Below are positions 8,238 through 17,016 of a DNA stretch of 53,422 nucleotides, in pieces; position 1 is the first letter of the stretch; every line of letters begins with the position of its first letter. Under the pieces are notes generated by a model, which made no database searches, was not told where the DNA came from, and saw nothing but the letters and a program-made list of their open reading frames with translations. The translations under genes were made by a program, and so were the position numbers. The stretch comes from Frigoriflavimonas asaccharolytica. GTDB taxonomy: Bacteria; Bacteroidota; Bacteroidia; Flavobacteriales; Weeksellaceae. The stretch lies in NCBI RefSeq assembly GCF_013294015.1, contig NZ_JABSNO010000026.1, positions 1-53,422 on the forward strand. The letters are read 5' to 3'.

Positions 8238-8702
8238 TTAGCAACATCCGCTTGCACGCTCACAACTTTGCCCTTGTGGTGCTAAAGTGACAAATCCTTC
8301 CGTTTCTGTCGGAATTCCGCATTGGTCTTTTGCTAAACAATCTGTCTGTTTATTAATTAAAAGAAAGTTTTGCCCATCAAACTCTAACCCGAATTTCTGA
8401 ATGGTTTCGCCTTGATATTCCACTTCAATTTCGCTATTTTTAATATCTAAAACTTTTTCAGAAAGTTCAATAATTTTTAATAATTTTTCTGGATGAAGTC
8501 TGTGATCGTAATCATTTGCATTCCACAATTGGAAATTCACAACTTCTTCTTTTCTTTCTGTGCCACCACAATCGATAAAATGCTTGGTGATTTTACCCAC
8601 TTCCGTCACATGAAAATGATTGGGTACCAAACTTCCATTTGGTAATTTGAAGGCAATATTTTTTAAGCCTATTAATTGATCTTTTACATTTGATAATGTC
8701 AT
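8238..8702 (-). CDS. DUF6428-family protein of the arsenic operon
   Basis: This 154-residue soluble protein is of a type usually found between arsR and arsC in Bacteroidota; I assign DUF6428 from recall of the family. The N-terminal half holds a conserved-looking PNHFHVTEVG stretch with two histidines, and a cysteine in FIDCGGTERKEE. The C-terminus is cysteine-rich: a CxxxxxC pair followed by CERASGCC at the very end. Those cysteines suggest As(III) binding, perhaps as a chaperone or sensor, but no function is established. It sits 16 nt upstream of arsC and 40 nt downstream of arsR. Confidence 0.75.
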   Translation of the reverse strand: MTLSNVKDQLIGLKNIAFKLPNGSLVPNHFHVTEVGKITKHFIDCGGTERKEEVVNFQLWNANDYDHRLHPEKLLKIIELSEKVLDIKNSEIEVEYQGETIQKFGLEFDGQNFLLINKQTDCLAKDQCGIPTETEGFVTLAPQGQSCERASGCC

Positions 8703-8742
8703 AATATGTATATTTTTTTGTGGTTAATTTTAAGCAGCTATT

Positions 8743-9072
8743 TTAGCAACACTCTTTTGCAGATATATCTTGATTTAAAAATTGAGTCATTAAAAGTTTC
8801 ATTTCGGTCCATTTTTCCGCATCAATGCAATAGCAAACGCTTGTTCCTTCTACATTTCCTTTTATTAAACCTAAATTTTTTAATTCTTTTAAATGTTGTG
8901 AAATAGTTGGCTGAGCCAGTCCTATCTCACTTACCAAATCGCCACAAATGCAAGTATTAATTTTAAAAAGATGCTGCAAAATAGCAACTCTGGCGGGATT
9001 GCCTAAAACTTTGGCGTATTGCGAAATTTCGTTTTGTTCTTCAGTAAATATTTCAGTCTTAGATAAACCCAT
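8743..9072 (-). CDS. arsR: ArsR/SmtB-family metalloregulator
   Basis: This 109-residue winged-helix repressor has INTCICGDLVSEIGLAQPTISQHLKEL around residues 38-65. It contains the CxC pair of the arsenic-sensing alpha-3 helix (the ELCVCDL box of classical ArsR) followed by the DNA-recognition helix. Extra cysteines occur in VCYC (residues 85-88) and as the terminal CC pair. It is the promoter-proximal gene of the five-gene ars operon and is expected to dissociate from DNA when it binds As(III), derepressing the operon. Confidence 0.9.
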   Translation of the reverse strand: MGLSKTEIFTEEQNEISQYAKVLGNPARVAILQHLFKINTCICGDLVSEIGLAQPTISQHLKELKNLGLIKGNVEGTSVCYCIDAEKWTEMKLLMTQFLNQDISAKECC

Positions 9073-9084
9073 GCTTTTGATTTG

Positions 9085-9110
9085 TTTATTGCAATATTAC
9101 GATTAATAAA
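9085..9110. promoter_or_regulatory. Candidate ArsR operator
   Basis: TTTATT and AATAAA form an inverted repeat around a 14-nt centre 12 nt upstream of the arsR start, overlapping a TAATATTG box. The position fits autoregulation, but the dyad is weak and AT-rich, so this is tentative. Confidence 0.3.
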
Positions 9111-9355
9111 TTTGATATAAAAATAAAACTATAATATTATTAGAATTAATGATTTACTCACAACAAAATTACGTAATAATGAACGTCATGTGGAGAAATA
9201 AAAATATAATGTTTACTTTTCGCACCTGATAAATCGCTTATTGATTCTACATTTATTAAGTTATTCTCTGAACTTAAATCAAAGTTACTTTATTTATTAA
9301 CAGTTTATTATTGCTTAATTACAATATATTTAACATATATTTAATTAAAAATACT

Positions 9356-9363
9356 TATTTTTG
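9356..9363 (+). promoter_or_regulatory. -7 box of the small-protein/sulP operon
   Basis: TATTTTTG matches TAnnTTTG and lies only 6 nt before the first ATG (9370). Transcription would start at or next to the start codon. No clear -33 TTTG was found. Confidence 0.5.
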
Positions 9364-9369
9364 CAAGGT

Positions 9370-9672
9370 ATGATGAAAATAGGGAGTCTTATTTCTCTTT
9401 TAATTTTTTTAAATTTTACAGCTTTGCCTACAATTGCTGGTTTTTTCTCGTGGGATTTACCATCAAGCAATTTGATAATAAGTGAAGAAGAAACTTCTCA
9501 TGCTCCATTAGTAATCAACGAAAAATCTTTACCAAAAATTATAAATGTTCACGATTTTATAAATTTTTTGGCTTTTGAATCCGAAAGAAAAATTTCTTTC
9601 GTCATAGATGATTCCAATCATCTTCCTATTTACTTTAAAGTACCTTCTCCCCCTCCAGATTTTTTAATTTAA
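9370..9672 (+). CDS. Small exported hypothetical protein
   Basis: This protein of about 100 residues starts at ATG 9370 or 9373 (MMKIGSL...); a TTG at 9361 overlaps the -7 box and is unlikely. The N-terminus is a good Sec signal (hydrophobic residues 5-24), followed by FFSWDLPSSN and an acidic EEETSH. The C-terminus ends in a proline-rich YFKVPSPPPDF. I do not recognise a domain. It is first in line with sulP and the carbonic anhydrase gene and may be co-transcribed with them, with a hairpin in between. A role next to the bicarbonate transporter is inferred only from position. Confidence 0.6.
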   Translation: MMKIGSLISLLIFLNFTALPTIAGFFSWDLPSSNLIISEEETSHAPLVINEKSLPKIINVHDFINFLAFESERKISFVIDDSNHLPIYFKVPSPPPDFLI

Positions 9673-9695
9673 TTATTGAAGAAAATCTACCTATT

Positions 9696-9719
9696 CACAA
9701 TTTTTATAGAAAAATTGTG
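9696..9719 (+). promoter_or_regulatory. Perfect hairpin between the small gene and sulP
   Basis: CACAATTTTT and AAAAATTGTG form a 10-bp perfect stem with an ATAG loop. No T-run follows on either strand beyond the stem itself, so it is a poor terminator. It may act as an RNA processing or attenuation site that sets the ratio of the two products. Confidence 0.45.
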
Positions 9720-9812
9720 CTCTAGTGCTGATTTAAATATTAAATTTTAAACAATGTAAAATATCCATTGCAAATAAATGCTGGCGTTTTACAAAAAAAA
9801 TCTTATAAAAAA

Positions 9813-11411
9813 GTGAAAAAAGTAAAATCATTATTTTCAAATATTCAGGAAAATTTCCCATCTGGTGTCGTTGTATTTTTAGTAGCATTACCGCTATGTT
9901 TAGGTATTGCTTTGGCATCTGGAGCACCACCATTATCGGGTATTATAGCTGGAATAGTCGGTGGTTTAGTCATCGGTTATTTATCCAACTCTGCCATTTC
10001 AGTTTCTGGTCCTGCAGCTGGTTTAGCAGCAATTGTATTAGTAGGAATAGCAGATTTAGGTAGTTTTGAATTATTTTTAGCCGCAGGATTAATTGCCGGT
10101 GTTTTACAAATAATATTAGGCTTTATACGCGCCGGAAGTTTATCCAATTATTTCCCAAATAATGTAATAGAGGGAATGCTTGCCGGAATTGGCGTCATAA
10201 TTATTTTAAAACAAATACCGCATGCATTAGGATATGATGCAGATTTTGAAGGAAGCACAAATCTTTTTGGAGAAAGTTTTAATCTTGGTGAATACCTCAC
10301 AACACTTTCAAATTCTGTGAGTTTTGGGGCCATCATCATAACTGCAATTTCCTTGATCATATTAATTGGTTGGGATAAAATTCCTCAGCTCAAAAAATTA
10401 AAATTACTACCTTCAGCTTTGGTTGCTGTAATTTTAGGAATTGCAATCAATCAAGTTTTTATATCAACTGGAAGTAGTTTGGCCATTTCTGCAGAGCATT
10501 TGGTGAAATTACCAGTACCTCAAAGTGCAGAAGATTTCAAAAATTTGATCGTTTTTCCAGATTTTGCAGGGTTTTTAAATCCAAAAGTATGGGTGATTGG
10601 AGGTACTATTGCAATTGTAGCATCAATAGAAACTCTTTTATGTATTGAAGCATCTGATAAATTAGACGAAAGAAGAAGAATTACGGATACCAATTTAGAA
10701 TTAAAAGCACAAGGTATTGGGAATTTAATAAGCGCAATGATTGGTGGTTTGCCAATAACATCTGTGGTCGTAAGATCTTCTGCAAATGCTTCTGCTGGTG
10801 CAACTACAAAATTATCTGCTATTATCCACGGTGCTCTTTTGTTAATTTGCGTATTGTCTATACCGTTCATTATCAATATGGTTCCATTGGCAACATTGGC
10901 AGCAGTTTTATTGGTAGTTGGGTACAAATTGGCAAGTCCAGCTAAATTAAAAAAATTCTGGGCAAAAGGTAAGTATCAATTTATTCCATTTATTGCAACG
11001 GTAGTAGCTGTTGTTGGTTTAGACCTTTTAAAAGGTGTAGGAATAGGATTAGCCATTTCTATTTTGTATATTTTGCAAGGGAATATGAAGCGTGCCTATT
11101 ATTTCAGTAAAGAAGAATTGGATGATGCAGACGAAATAAACATCAAATTATCTGAGGAAGTTTCTTTCTTAAATAAAGCAGCCATCAAGAAAACCTTGAA
11201 AAACATAAAACCAAATTCCAAAGTTACTATTGATGCAAAAGGCACTTCCTACATTACGCAGGATGTTTTGGAAATGATACAAGATTTTGCCAATATGAGG
11301 GCAAAAGAAGAGGATATTGATGTAGAATTGATAGGTTTTAAAACCTCGTACAGAGATTATGAAACAGATCAGCATTCACACATTAGCATTGATCACAGAA
11401 GAGCAATGTAA
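9813..11411 (+). CDS. SulP-family anion permease with STAS domain, probable bicarbonate transporter
   Basis: This integral membrane protein of about 532 residues has the SulP opening IQENFPSGVVVFLVALPLC, a GPAAGLAA pore-like motif, about a dozen membrane segments, and a C-terminal STAS-like domain (roughly the last 90 residues, TIDAKGTSYITQDVLEMI). SulP members carry sulfate, bicarbonate or other anions. The carbonic anhydrase gene 46 nt downstream argues for bicarbonate. No ATG is usable: I chose GTG 9813, which gives the typical KKVKSLFSNI start; TTG 9768 would add 15 atypical residues. NhaA further downstream could supply the sodium gradient if this is a sodium symporter. Substrate is inferred, not shown. 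Confidence 0.85.
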   Translation: MKKVKSLFSNIQENFPSGVVVFLVALPLCLGIALASGAPPLSGIIAGIVGGLVIGYLSNSAISVSGPAAGLAAIVLVGIADLGSFELFLAAGLIAGVLQIILGFIRAGSLSNYFPNNVIEGMLAGIGVIIILKQIPHALGYDADFEGSTNLFGESFNLGEYLTTLSNSVSFGAIIITAISLIILIGWDKIPQLKKLKLLPSALVAVILGIAINQVFISTGSSLAISAEHLVKLPVPQSAEDFKNLIVFPDFAGFLNPKVWVIGGTIAIVASIETLLCIEASDKLDERRRITDTNLELKAQGIGNLISAMIGGLPITSVVVRSSANASAGATTKLSAIIHGALLLICVLSIPFIINMVPLATLAAVLLVVGYKLASPAKLKKFWAKGKYQFIPFIATVVAVVGLDLLKGVGIGLAISILYILQGNMKRAYYFSKEELDDADEINIKLSEEVSFLNKAAIKKTLKNIKPNSKVTIDAKGTSYITQDVLEMIQDFANMRAKEEDIDVELIGFKTSYRDYETDQHSHISIDHRRAM

Positions 11412-11457
11412 CCTTAAACAAATTAAAATAATTCAATTAATAATAAAATAAATTTAT

Positions 11458-12093
11458 ATGAAAGCACATACTTTAGAAACACAATCTACCATCTCTCCAC
11501 AGAAAGCCCTTCAATTTTTAAAAGAAGGAAATGAAAGATTTGTAAATAACCTAAAAATGAACAGAAATTTGCTGGAACAAGTGAATGACACAAGAGCAGG
11601 GCAGTTTCCTTTTGCAGTGATTTTAAGTTGTATCGACAGCAGAACTTCTGCAGAGTTGATTTTTGATCAAGGTTTGGGAGATATTTTCAGCGTAAGAATT
11701 GCTGGAAATTTTTCTAATGAAGATATTCTTGGATCTATGGAATTTGCATGTAAAGTAGCAGGTTCTAAATTGGTTTTAGTTTTGGGCCACACAAAATGTG
11801 GAGCTTTAAAAGGTGGTTTGGATGCTTCTGCAGTAGATACTTTAGGTTTAGCGAATCTTTCTAGATTAGTTCATCATTTTGATCCTTGCATAAAAGAAAT
11901 TATTAAAGATGGTGAAGAAAGATCTTCATCCAACGAATCTTTATTGGATAGATTAACAGTGAAAAACATCATGAAAACTAAAGAAGACATCCGAAAAAAT
12001 AGCCCAGTTTTAAATAAAATGGAACAAGATGGAGAAATAATAATCGCAGGAGCCAATTACGATGTAGAAACTGGCGAAGTTGATTGGATTTAA
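11458..12093 (+). CDS. Beta-class carbonic anhydrase
   Basis: This 211-residue enzyme has the zinc ligands of the beta class: SCIDSRTSAE (Cys58 with the Asp60-Arg62 dyad) and LGHTKCGA (His111, Cys114). It interconverts carbon dioxide and bicarbonate, presumably in the cytoplasm, since no signal peptide is seen. It follows the SulP permease gene by 46 nt and precedes a strong terminator, so the two form a transport/conversion unit for inorganic carbon. Flavobacteria use bicarbonate for anaplerotic and biotin-dependent carboxylations, so a supply role for heterotrophic growth is likely. Confidence 0.93.
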   Translation: MKAHTLETQSTISPQKALQFLKEGNERFVNNLKMNRNLLEQVNDTRAGQFPFAVILSCIDSRTSAELIFDQGLGDIFSVRIAGNFSNEDILGSMEFACKVAGSKLVLVLGHTKCGALKGGLDASAVDTLGLANLSRLVHHFDPCIKEIIKDGEERSSSNESLLDRLTVKNIMKTKEDIRKNSPVLNKMEQDGEIIIAGANYDVETGEVDWI

Positions 12094-12120
12094 TTTAAAT
12101 TTTTTCTTCATTAAAAATAC

Positions 12121-12158
12121 ATTACCAAATTTTTTAATTAAAGTTTGGTAATTTTTTA
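12121..12158 (+). terminator. Rho-independent terminator after carbonic anhydrase gene
   Basis: ATTACCAAA (12121-12129) pairs with TTTGGTAAT (12144-12152), and a T-run follows. It separates the SulP/carbonic anhydrase transcript from nhaA. Confidence 0.8.
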
Positions 12159-12196
12159 TCTATCCTATCGTAATTTCAATCGCAAAAAATAAAGTT

Positions 12197-13525
12197 ATGG
12201 AACCAAAAATAATAAAACTCGTACAAAAACCCTTCAATAAGTTTTTTCAATTGGAAGCTGCAGGAGGTTTGCTCCTAATTTTTGCGGTTCTCATTGCTAT
12301 GATATTTGCAAATACAGCGTACTCCACAGAATACCTAAATTTTTGGCAAAAAGATTTAACGATTGGTTTGGAAGATTTTCAATTAAAAAAACCATTACAA
12401 CTTTGGATCAATGATGGATTGATGGCCGTCTTTTTTTTCTTGATTGGTTTAGAAATACGCAGAGAAATGCTGATTGGCGAATTGCAAAGCATCAAACAAG
12501 CTGCACTTCCTATTTTTGCAGCCATTGGTGGTATTGTAGTTCCTGTTGTATGTTTTTTATTTTTGATAAAAGGCGACGTAGAATACAATGGATGGGGAAT
12601 TGTGATGGCTACAGACATTGCTTTGGCAATCGGAATTTTGAAATTATTGGGCAATAAAATTCCACAAGGTTTAAAGGTATTTCTTGTAGCATTTGCCATT
12701 ATAGATGATATCGGAGCTATTCTGGTAATCGCGCTTTTCTATAGTGAAAATATTTCCATCAGCTATTTGTACTATGCTATTCCACTTTTATTACTGCTTT
12801 TTATAATGATGAAATATAAATTTTTCAATAAATATATTTTCGCATTTGTTTCTGTAGTTGTTTGGGTTTTATTTGTGAAAGCGCACATCCATCCTACTAT
12901 TGCGGGAGTTTTGCTTGCATTTTGTGTACCTGCTTATTCTTCTTTAGATGTGAAAAATTATTTAAAAGAAATTGCAATTAATGTAAATGATTTTAACCAA
13001 GAAAATAATGGATCTGATATTTTAAATCCCGTTCAATATGAAGAAATTGATGCCATTTCTGAAATCACAAAAAAAGTGCAACCACCTTTGCAAAATTGGG
13101 AGCATCGTTTGCATGGCATTGTCGCCTACGTTATTTTGCCCATTTTCGCGTTAGCAAATGCCGGAGTTCCTGTTTTAAATGAAATCGGCGAGTTTTCCTT
13201 CACGCAATTAAGTTTTAGTATTGCGGCTTCACTTTTAATTGGAGCTTCTGCGGGAATAATGCTTTTTTCTTGGTTGGCTCTAAAATTTGGCTGGGCAAGT
13301 CTGCCAGAAAACGTAAGCTTCAAACATATAATAGGCGTCAGTTTTCTGGGCGGAGTTGGTTTCACCATGTCCATATTTATCAGCACACTCGCTTTTGATG
13401 ATATTGCATTGCAGTCAGGAAGCAAAATTGGCATTCTGGTAGGTTCTACAATTGCAGGTATTGCTGGATATTTATTTCTGAGATTTGGCGCAAATTCTGA
13501 AATTATTTCTAAAGAAAAAAACTAG
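12197..13525 (+). CDS. nhaA: Na+/H+ antiporter NhaA
   Basis: The protein has 442 residues with the full NhaA signature: the opening FFQLEAAGGLLL, GLEIRREMLIGEL, MATDIALAIG (transport-pathway Asp), and AIIDDIGAI with the proton/sodium-binding pair Asp170-Asp171 (Asp163-Asp164 in E. coli). The late GVGFTMSIFIS helix is also present. An insertion of about 45 residues between the middle helices (near DVKNYLKEIAINVNDF) makes it longer than the E. coli protein and is often seen in Bacteroidota. It exports sodium in exchange for protons. It has its own start region after a terminator and is convergent with argS, leaving 4 nt between stops. Confidence 0.93.
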   Translation: MEPKIIKLVQKPFNKFFQLEAAGGLLLIFAVLIAMIFANTAYSTEYLNFWQKDLTIGLEDFQLKKPLQLWINDGLMAVFFFLIGLEIRREMLIGELQSIKQAALPIFAAIGGIVVPVVCFLFLIKGDVEYNGWGIVMATDIALAIGILKLLGNKIPQGLKVFLVAFAIIDDIGAILVIALFYSENISISYLYYAIPLLLLLFIMMKYKFFNKYIFAFVSVVVWVLFVKAHIHPTIAGVLLAFCVPAYSSLDVKNYLKEIAINVNDFNQENNGSDILNPVQYEEIDAISEITKKVQPPLQNWEHRLHGIVAYVILPIFALANAGVPVLNEIGEFSFTQLSFSIAASLLIGASAGIMLFSWLALKFGWASLPENVSFKHIIGVSFLGGVGFTMSIFISTLAFDDIALQSGSKIGILVGSTIAGIAGYLFLRFGANSEIISKEKN

Positions 13526-13529
13526 AATC

Positions 13530-15293
13530 TTACATTCTGTCTACGGTTTGAATTCCTAAAAGATCTAAACATTTCTTGATGGTTTCTGCTGTCAATTTAG
13601 AAATATGAAGACGGAAATTGATGATGTTTTCATCTTCTTGATTCAAAATAGGATTGTTTTGATAGAATGCATTATACGTTTTCACCACTTCATATATATA
13701 ATTTGCCACCAATGCTGGACTAAGATTTTCTGCAGCTTTCTCCAAAACTTCTTTATAGTTGGAAAGTAATATGGCTAAATTTTTCTCGAAAATATTCAAT
13801 TGATAATTTTCTGGAAAAGCCGTGATTTCTCTGTCAGATTTTTTCAGTAAAGATTGTATTCTCGCAAATGTATATTGCACAAAAGGACCTGTATTACCAT
13901 TAAAATCTACACTTTCCGCAGGATTAAAGAGAATTTTTTTCTTTGGATCTATTTTTAATATAAAATATTTCAACGCTCCCAAACCTACTCTTTCGTAAGA
14001 TTTTTCTTTGTCAGCAATTTCCAAAGTATCTAGTTTTCCTAGTTCTTCGGCTTTTTCTTTTGCAGTTTGCACCATTTCTTGCATCAAATCGTCTGCATCT
14101 ACTACAGTTCCTTCTCGGCTTTTCATTTTTCCTTCTGGCAATTCTACCATTCCGTAGGAAAGGTGAAAAAGATTTTCTGCCCAAGAATAACCTAATTTTT
14201 TCAAGATCAAAAACAAAACTTGGAAGTGATATTCTTGCTCGTTTCCAACGGTATAGATTAATTTTTTATAAATTTTACTGTTAAAACGTTCTACGGCAGT
14301 TCCCAAATCTTGCGTCATGTAAACCGATGTTCCGTCTGAACGCAGCAATAATTTTTGATCCAAACCTTCTTCCGTAAGATCGCACCAGATGGAACCATCT
14401 TCTTTTCGGTAGAGAATTTTATCGGCTAAACCTTTTTGAATGATATCTTTTCCTAGAATATAGGTATCACTTTCGTACAAAACCTCATCAAAATCAACAC
14501 CCATTGTATCAAAAGTCTCTTGGAAACCTGCATAAACCCAAGAGTTCATGGTTTCCCAAAGTAGGCGAACTTCCGCATCTCCTTTTTCCCAATCTAAAAG
14601 CATTTTTTGAGCTTCTAAAAAAATCGGTGCTTCTTTCTTTGCAGTTTCCTCATCTTTACCATTTGCAATAAGATCAGCAATTTCTTTCTTATATTCTTGG
14701 TCGAATTTCACATAATATTTTCCCACCAAATGATCTCCTTTTTCGCCGGTAGATTGTGGTGTTTCTCCATTTCCAAATTTTTGCCAAGCAACCATAGATT
14801 TACAGATATGAATACCTCTATCGTTGATGATTTGAGTTTTCACAACATCATAACCAGCTTCTTTCAAAATTTTTGCGATAGAAAATCCAAGTAGATTGTT
14901 TCTCACATGCCCAAGATGTAAAGGTTTGTTGGTATTTGGTGAGCAATATTCTACCATTACAGATTCCTTTTTGTCTTCAATCTTATTTAATTGCTCTTCG
15001 GAATGTTTTAAATTATCAACAAAAAATTGACTGTTGATAATAATATTCAAAAAACCTTTTACCACATTGTAGCTTTGTACAAAATTACCGTGCGTTGTAA
15101 GTGCAGCTCCCAATTCTTGGCCAATCAACTCTGGATTTTTCTTTAATAACTTCACCAAAGGAAACGTAACGATGGTAAAATCTCCTTCAAACTCGGTCTT
15201 ATTATCTTGAATTTCCAAAATTACTTCTGGAATTTGATATTGAGTAAGAATTATTTCTTGAATTAACTGCTGTATATTTTGCTTAATGTTCAT
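13530..15293 (-). CDS. argS: Arginyl-tRNA synthetase
   Basis: This 587-residue class I aminoacyl-tRNA synthetase has the N-terminal Add-1 type domain (about residues 1-85), the HIGH motif as NKPLHLGHVRNN, and the KMSKS region as EGKMKSREGTVV. The C-terminal DALR anticodon-binding domain ends in the characteristic VDRM. It charges tRNA-Arg. The start at ATG 15293 lies 20 nt downstream of a TATATTTG -7 box, so it has its own promoter. Nothing unusual is seen in the catalytic parts. Confidence 0.96.
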   Translation of the reverse strand: MNIKQNIQQLIQEIILTQYQIPEVILEIQDNKTEFEGDFTIVTFPLVKLLKKNPELIGQELGAALTTHGNFVQSYNVVKGFLNIIINSQFFVDNLKHSEEQLNKIEDKKESVMVEYCSPNTNKPLHLGHVRNNLLGFSIAKILKEAGYDVVKTQIINDRGIHICKSMVAWQKFGNGETPQSTGEKGDHLVGKYYVKFDQEYKKEIADLIANGKDEETAKKEAPIFLEAQKMLLDWEKGDAEVRLLWETMNSWVYAGFQETFDTMGVDFDEVLYESDTYILGKDIIQKGLADKILYRKEDGSIWCDLTEEGLDQKLLLRSDGTSVYMTQDLGTAVERFNSKIYKKLIYTVGNEQEYHFQVLFLILKKLGYSWAENLFHLSYGMVELPEGKMKSREGTVVDADDLMQEMVQTAKEKAEELGKLDTLEIADKEKSYERVGLGALKYFILKIDPKKKILFNPAESVDFNGNTGPFVQYTFARIQSLLKKSDREITAFPENYQLNIFEKNLAILLSNYKEVLEKAAENLSPALVANYIYEVVKTYNAFYQNNPILNQEDENIINFRLHISKLTAETIKKCLDLLGIQTVDRM

Positions 15294-15313
15294 GATAGTC
15301 GGTAATTAATTTG

Positions 15314-15321
15314 CAAATATA
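15314..15321 (-). promoter_or_regulatory. -7 box of argS
   Basis: Minus-strand TATATTTG, 20 nt before the argS ATG, matches TAnnTTTG. Confidence 0.55.
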
Positions 15322-15332
15322 AGGAATAAAAA

Positions 15333-15362
15333 AAACCGCCCGTAAATAAATACAGGCGGTTT
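15333..15362 (-). terminator. Terminator of the SusC/SusD operon
   Basis: AAACCGCC (15333-15340) pairs perfectly with GGCGGTTT (15355-15362). On the minus strand the stem is followed by a run of T, so it ends the susD transcript just before argS begins. Confidence 0.85.
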
Positions 15363-15386
15363 GATAATTAATTAAAATCTAATGAT

Positions 15387-17006
15387 TTATTGATTCCAGA
15401 ATGGCGTGAATGCATTCTTAACAAATACATCTGCACTTGTAACATTCGGTACATTGGAAGAATTGGCTACAAACTCAGAAACTGGGTAAACCAATCTGTA
15501 AGGTTTATTTGCTTTGGTAGTTGTAACAGCCAAGGGAGTATAAGGATATCCTGTTTTATTATAATTAATAAAAGACTGAATTGGATTGATGCTTGTATTA
15601 GCAATCCAAGCTTGCGTCATGATAGCTTCTAATTTTTGAGCATTAGAACCTGTCCAACCAAGACCTGCTCTTGTATTAGCAGATGTAATATAAGCTGCAG
15701 ATCCTGTAGCTCCAAGATAAGTAAAACTTGCGGTAATACCAGATTCAAAATTCCCTTGTGCATTAGAGAAATATGTTGGGAATGTAAGCGCTGCTTCTGC
15801 TAGCATAAATTTAATCTCTGAAAGAGACATAATAACTCCGGATTTAGACGAACCCGCTGCTACAGTAGCTGCACTGCTACCTGTATTAGGTTCACCAGTA
15901 ATACCTAGTCCAATTCTTGAAACAGGATTACTTCCCGATTGAGGAGCACCTGGCTCACCAGATAAAGCACCTTGTCTTACACCTTTTAGAGCACCACTTA
16001 CGGTAGTCCATAATCTAGATCTTCTAGGATCTACCAATCCTGTATATTTATCATAGATATTTGTAGGATTTCCTGGAAGAACAAGTCCAGCTCCTGGATT
16101 TCCGTTCAAAGCGTTTGCTTGATGCTCAGAAACTGTAACTGCTTGACCAACTCTACTTCCCGCAGAAGTTCTGATGTACGTACCATAAAATGGATTTTGT
16201 TGCGTATCTGTAGAACTATTGTAACCTGGGTTTATTTTTACGTCTGCACTGATAAAGGTAGCACTAGAAAGTCCCGCCAATTTAGCATTTCTGTATGTTG
16301 CTTCCGCTCCAGTAAGTTTGCTCATTCTCATTAAATATCTTAATTTAACGGTATTTGCAAAACTTCTCCAGTCTGCCATTACACCACTAAACACAGGATC
16401 TGTACCTGCAGTAAGTGCTATTGCATTAGCATTTACACCATCAATAAGCGCAATTGCTTTTTCTAGATCTTCAATTTCTGTATGGTATATTGCTACATCA
16501 TCATCATATTTTGGAGTTAGATTCGTTTGATATTTAAATGCATCTGATAATGGTGCATCTCCATAAAGATCTACAATTGTCTGCATGTAGAATGCTTTCA
16601 TGATCTTTGATGTCGCTACATAGTTATCTTGAGCACCATTTGCATTAGGATATTCTTCAATTAATTTGTAGTTACCCATACTTCTATATAATCCATCCCA
16701 AATTGCATTGTAGAAAGAGTTGTCTACAGAATTAAGATTAAATTCTCTCACATAAGGAGAGCCATATACATAAGAATTTCCTGCCCAACCATTCATCATC
16801 AAGTTTCCAAAGATGTTCAAGTTGTTTGCTTGTGTTCTATACAATTGTGTAGTTGCTCCTAAAAAAAGCAAATCTGGACTTACCTCTTCAATATGAATAT
16901 TGTTTGGGTTCTCATTAATATCAAGATATCTATCGCAAGATGCAAGCAACAATACTGAACCAAGCAGTAGTGTATTTCTTAAAGTTTTATAATATTTATT
17001 TTTCAT
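15387..17006 (-). CDS. SusD/RagB-family outer-membrane nutrient-binding lipoprotein
   Basis: This 539-residue lipoprotein has a signal peptide with lipobox LLLASC (Cys24). DRYLDINENPNNIHIEEVSPD follows, the usual start of the SusD-like 2 family. Helical TPR-like and ligand-binding regions fill the rest; the C-terminal part includes IMSLSEIKFMLAEAAL and IMTQAWIA, typical of the family. It would sit on the outer face of the outer membrane as a lid over the SusC channel encoded 10 nt upstream. No glycosidase or sulfatase lies nearby, so the substrate could be a peptide rather than a glycan; this cannot be decided here. Confidence 0.92.
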   Translation of the reverse strand: MKNKYYKTLRNTLLLGSVLLLASCDRYLDINENPNNIHIEEVSPDLLFLGATTQLYRTQANNLNIFGNLMMNGWAGNSYVYGSPYVREFNLNSVDNSFYNAIWDGLYRSMGNYKLIEEYPNANGAQDNYVATSKIMKAFYMQTIVDLYGDAPLSDAFKYQTNLTPKYDDDVAIYHTEIEDLEKAIALIDGVNANAIALTAGTDPVFSGVMADWRSFANTVKLRYLMRMSKLTGAEATYRNAKLAGLSSATFISADVKINPGYNSSTDTQQNPFYGTYIRTSAGSRVGQAVTVSEHQANALNGNPGAGLVLPGNPTNIYDKYTGLVDPRRSRLWTTVSGALKGVRQGALSGEPGAPQSGSNPVSRIGLGITGEPNTGSSAATVAAGSSKSGVIMSLSEIKFMLAEAALTFPTYFSNAQGNFESGITASFTYLGATGSAAYITSANTRAGLGWTGSNAQKLEAIMTQAWIANTSINPIQSFINYNKTGYPYTPLAVTTTKANKPYRLVYPVSEFVANSSNVPNVTSADVFVKNAFTPFWNQ

Positions 17007-17016
17007 TGTAATTTTA

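Larger units (their letters stand above)
9073..9369. other. Divergent intergenic region between arsR and the bicarbonate operon
   Basis: AT-rich stretch of 297 nt with no convincing gene. Near arsR there is an inverted repeat TTTATT...AATAAA (9085-9110) and, on the minus strand, TAATATTG as a possible -7 box. Near the right end is the TATTTTTG box of the small exported protein gene. The rest (about 9120-9300) shows nothing I can name. Confidence 0.5.

Noticed and set aside
9768-9812. TTG start for the SulP permease
   Set aside because: The added residues (INAGVLQKKSYKK) are not typical; GTG 9813 gives the usual short basic N-terminus. Still possible.
13526-13529. Terminator between nhaA and argS
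   Set aside because: Only 4 nt separate the two stop codons and no hairpin with T-run was seen near either end.
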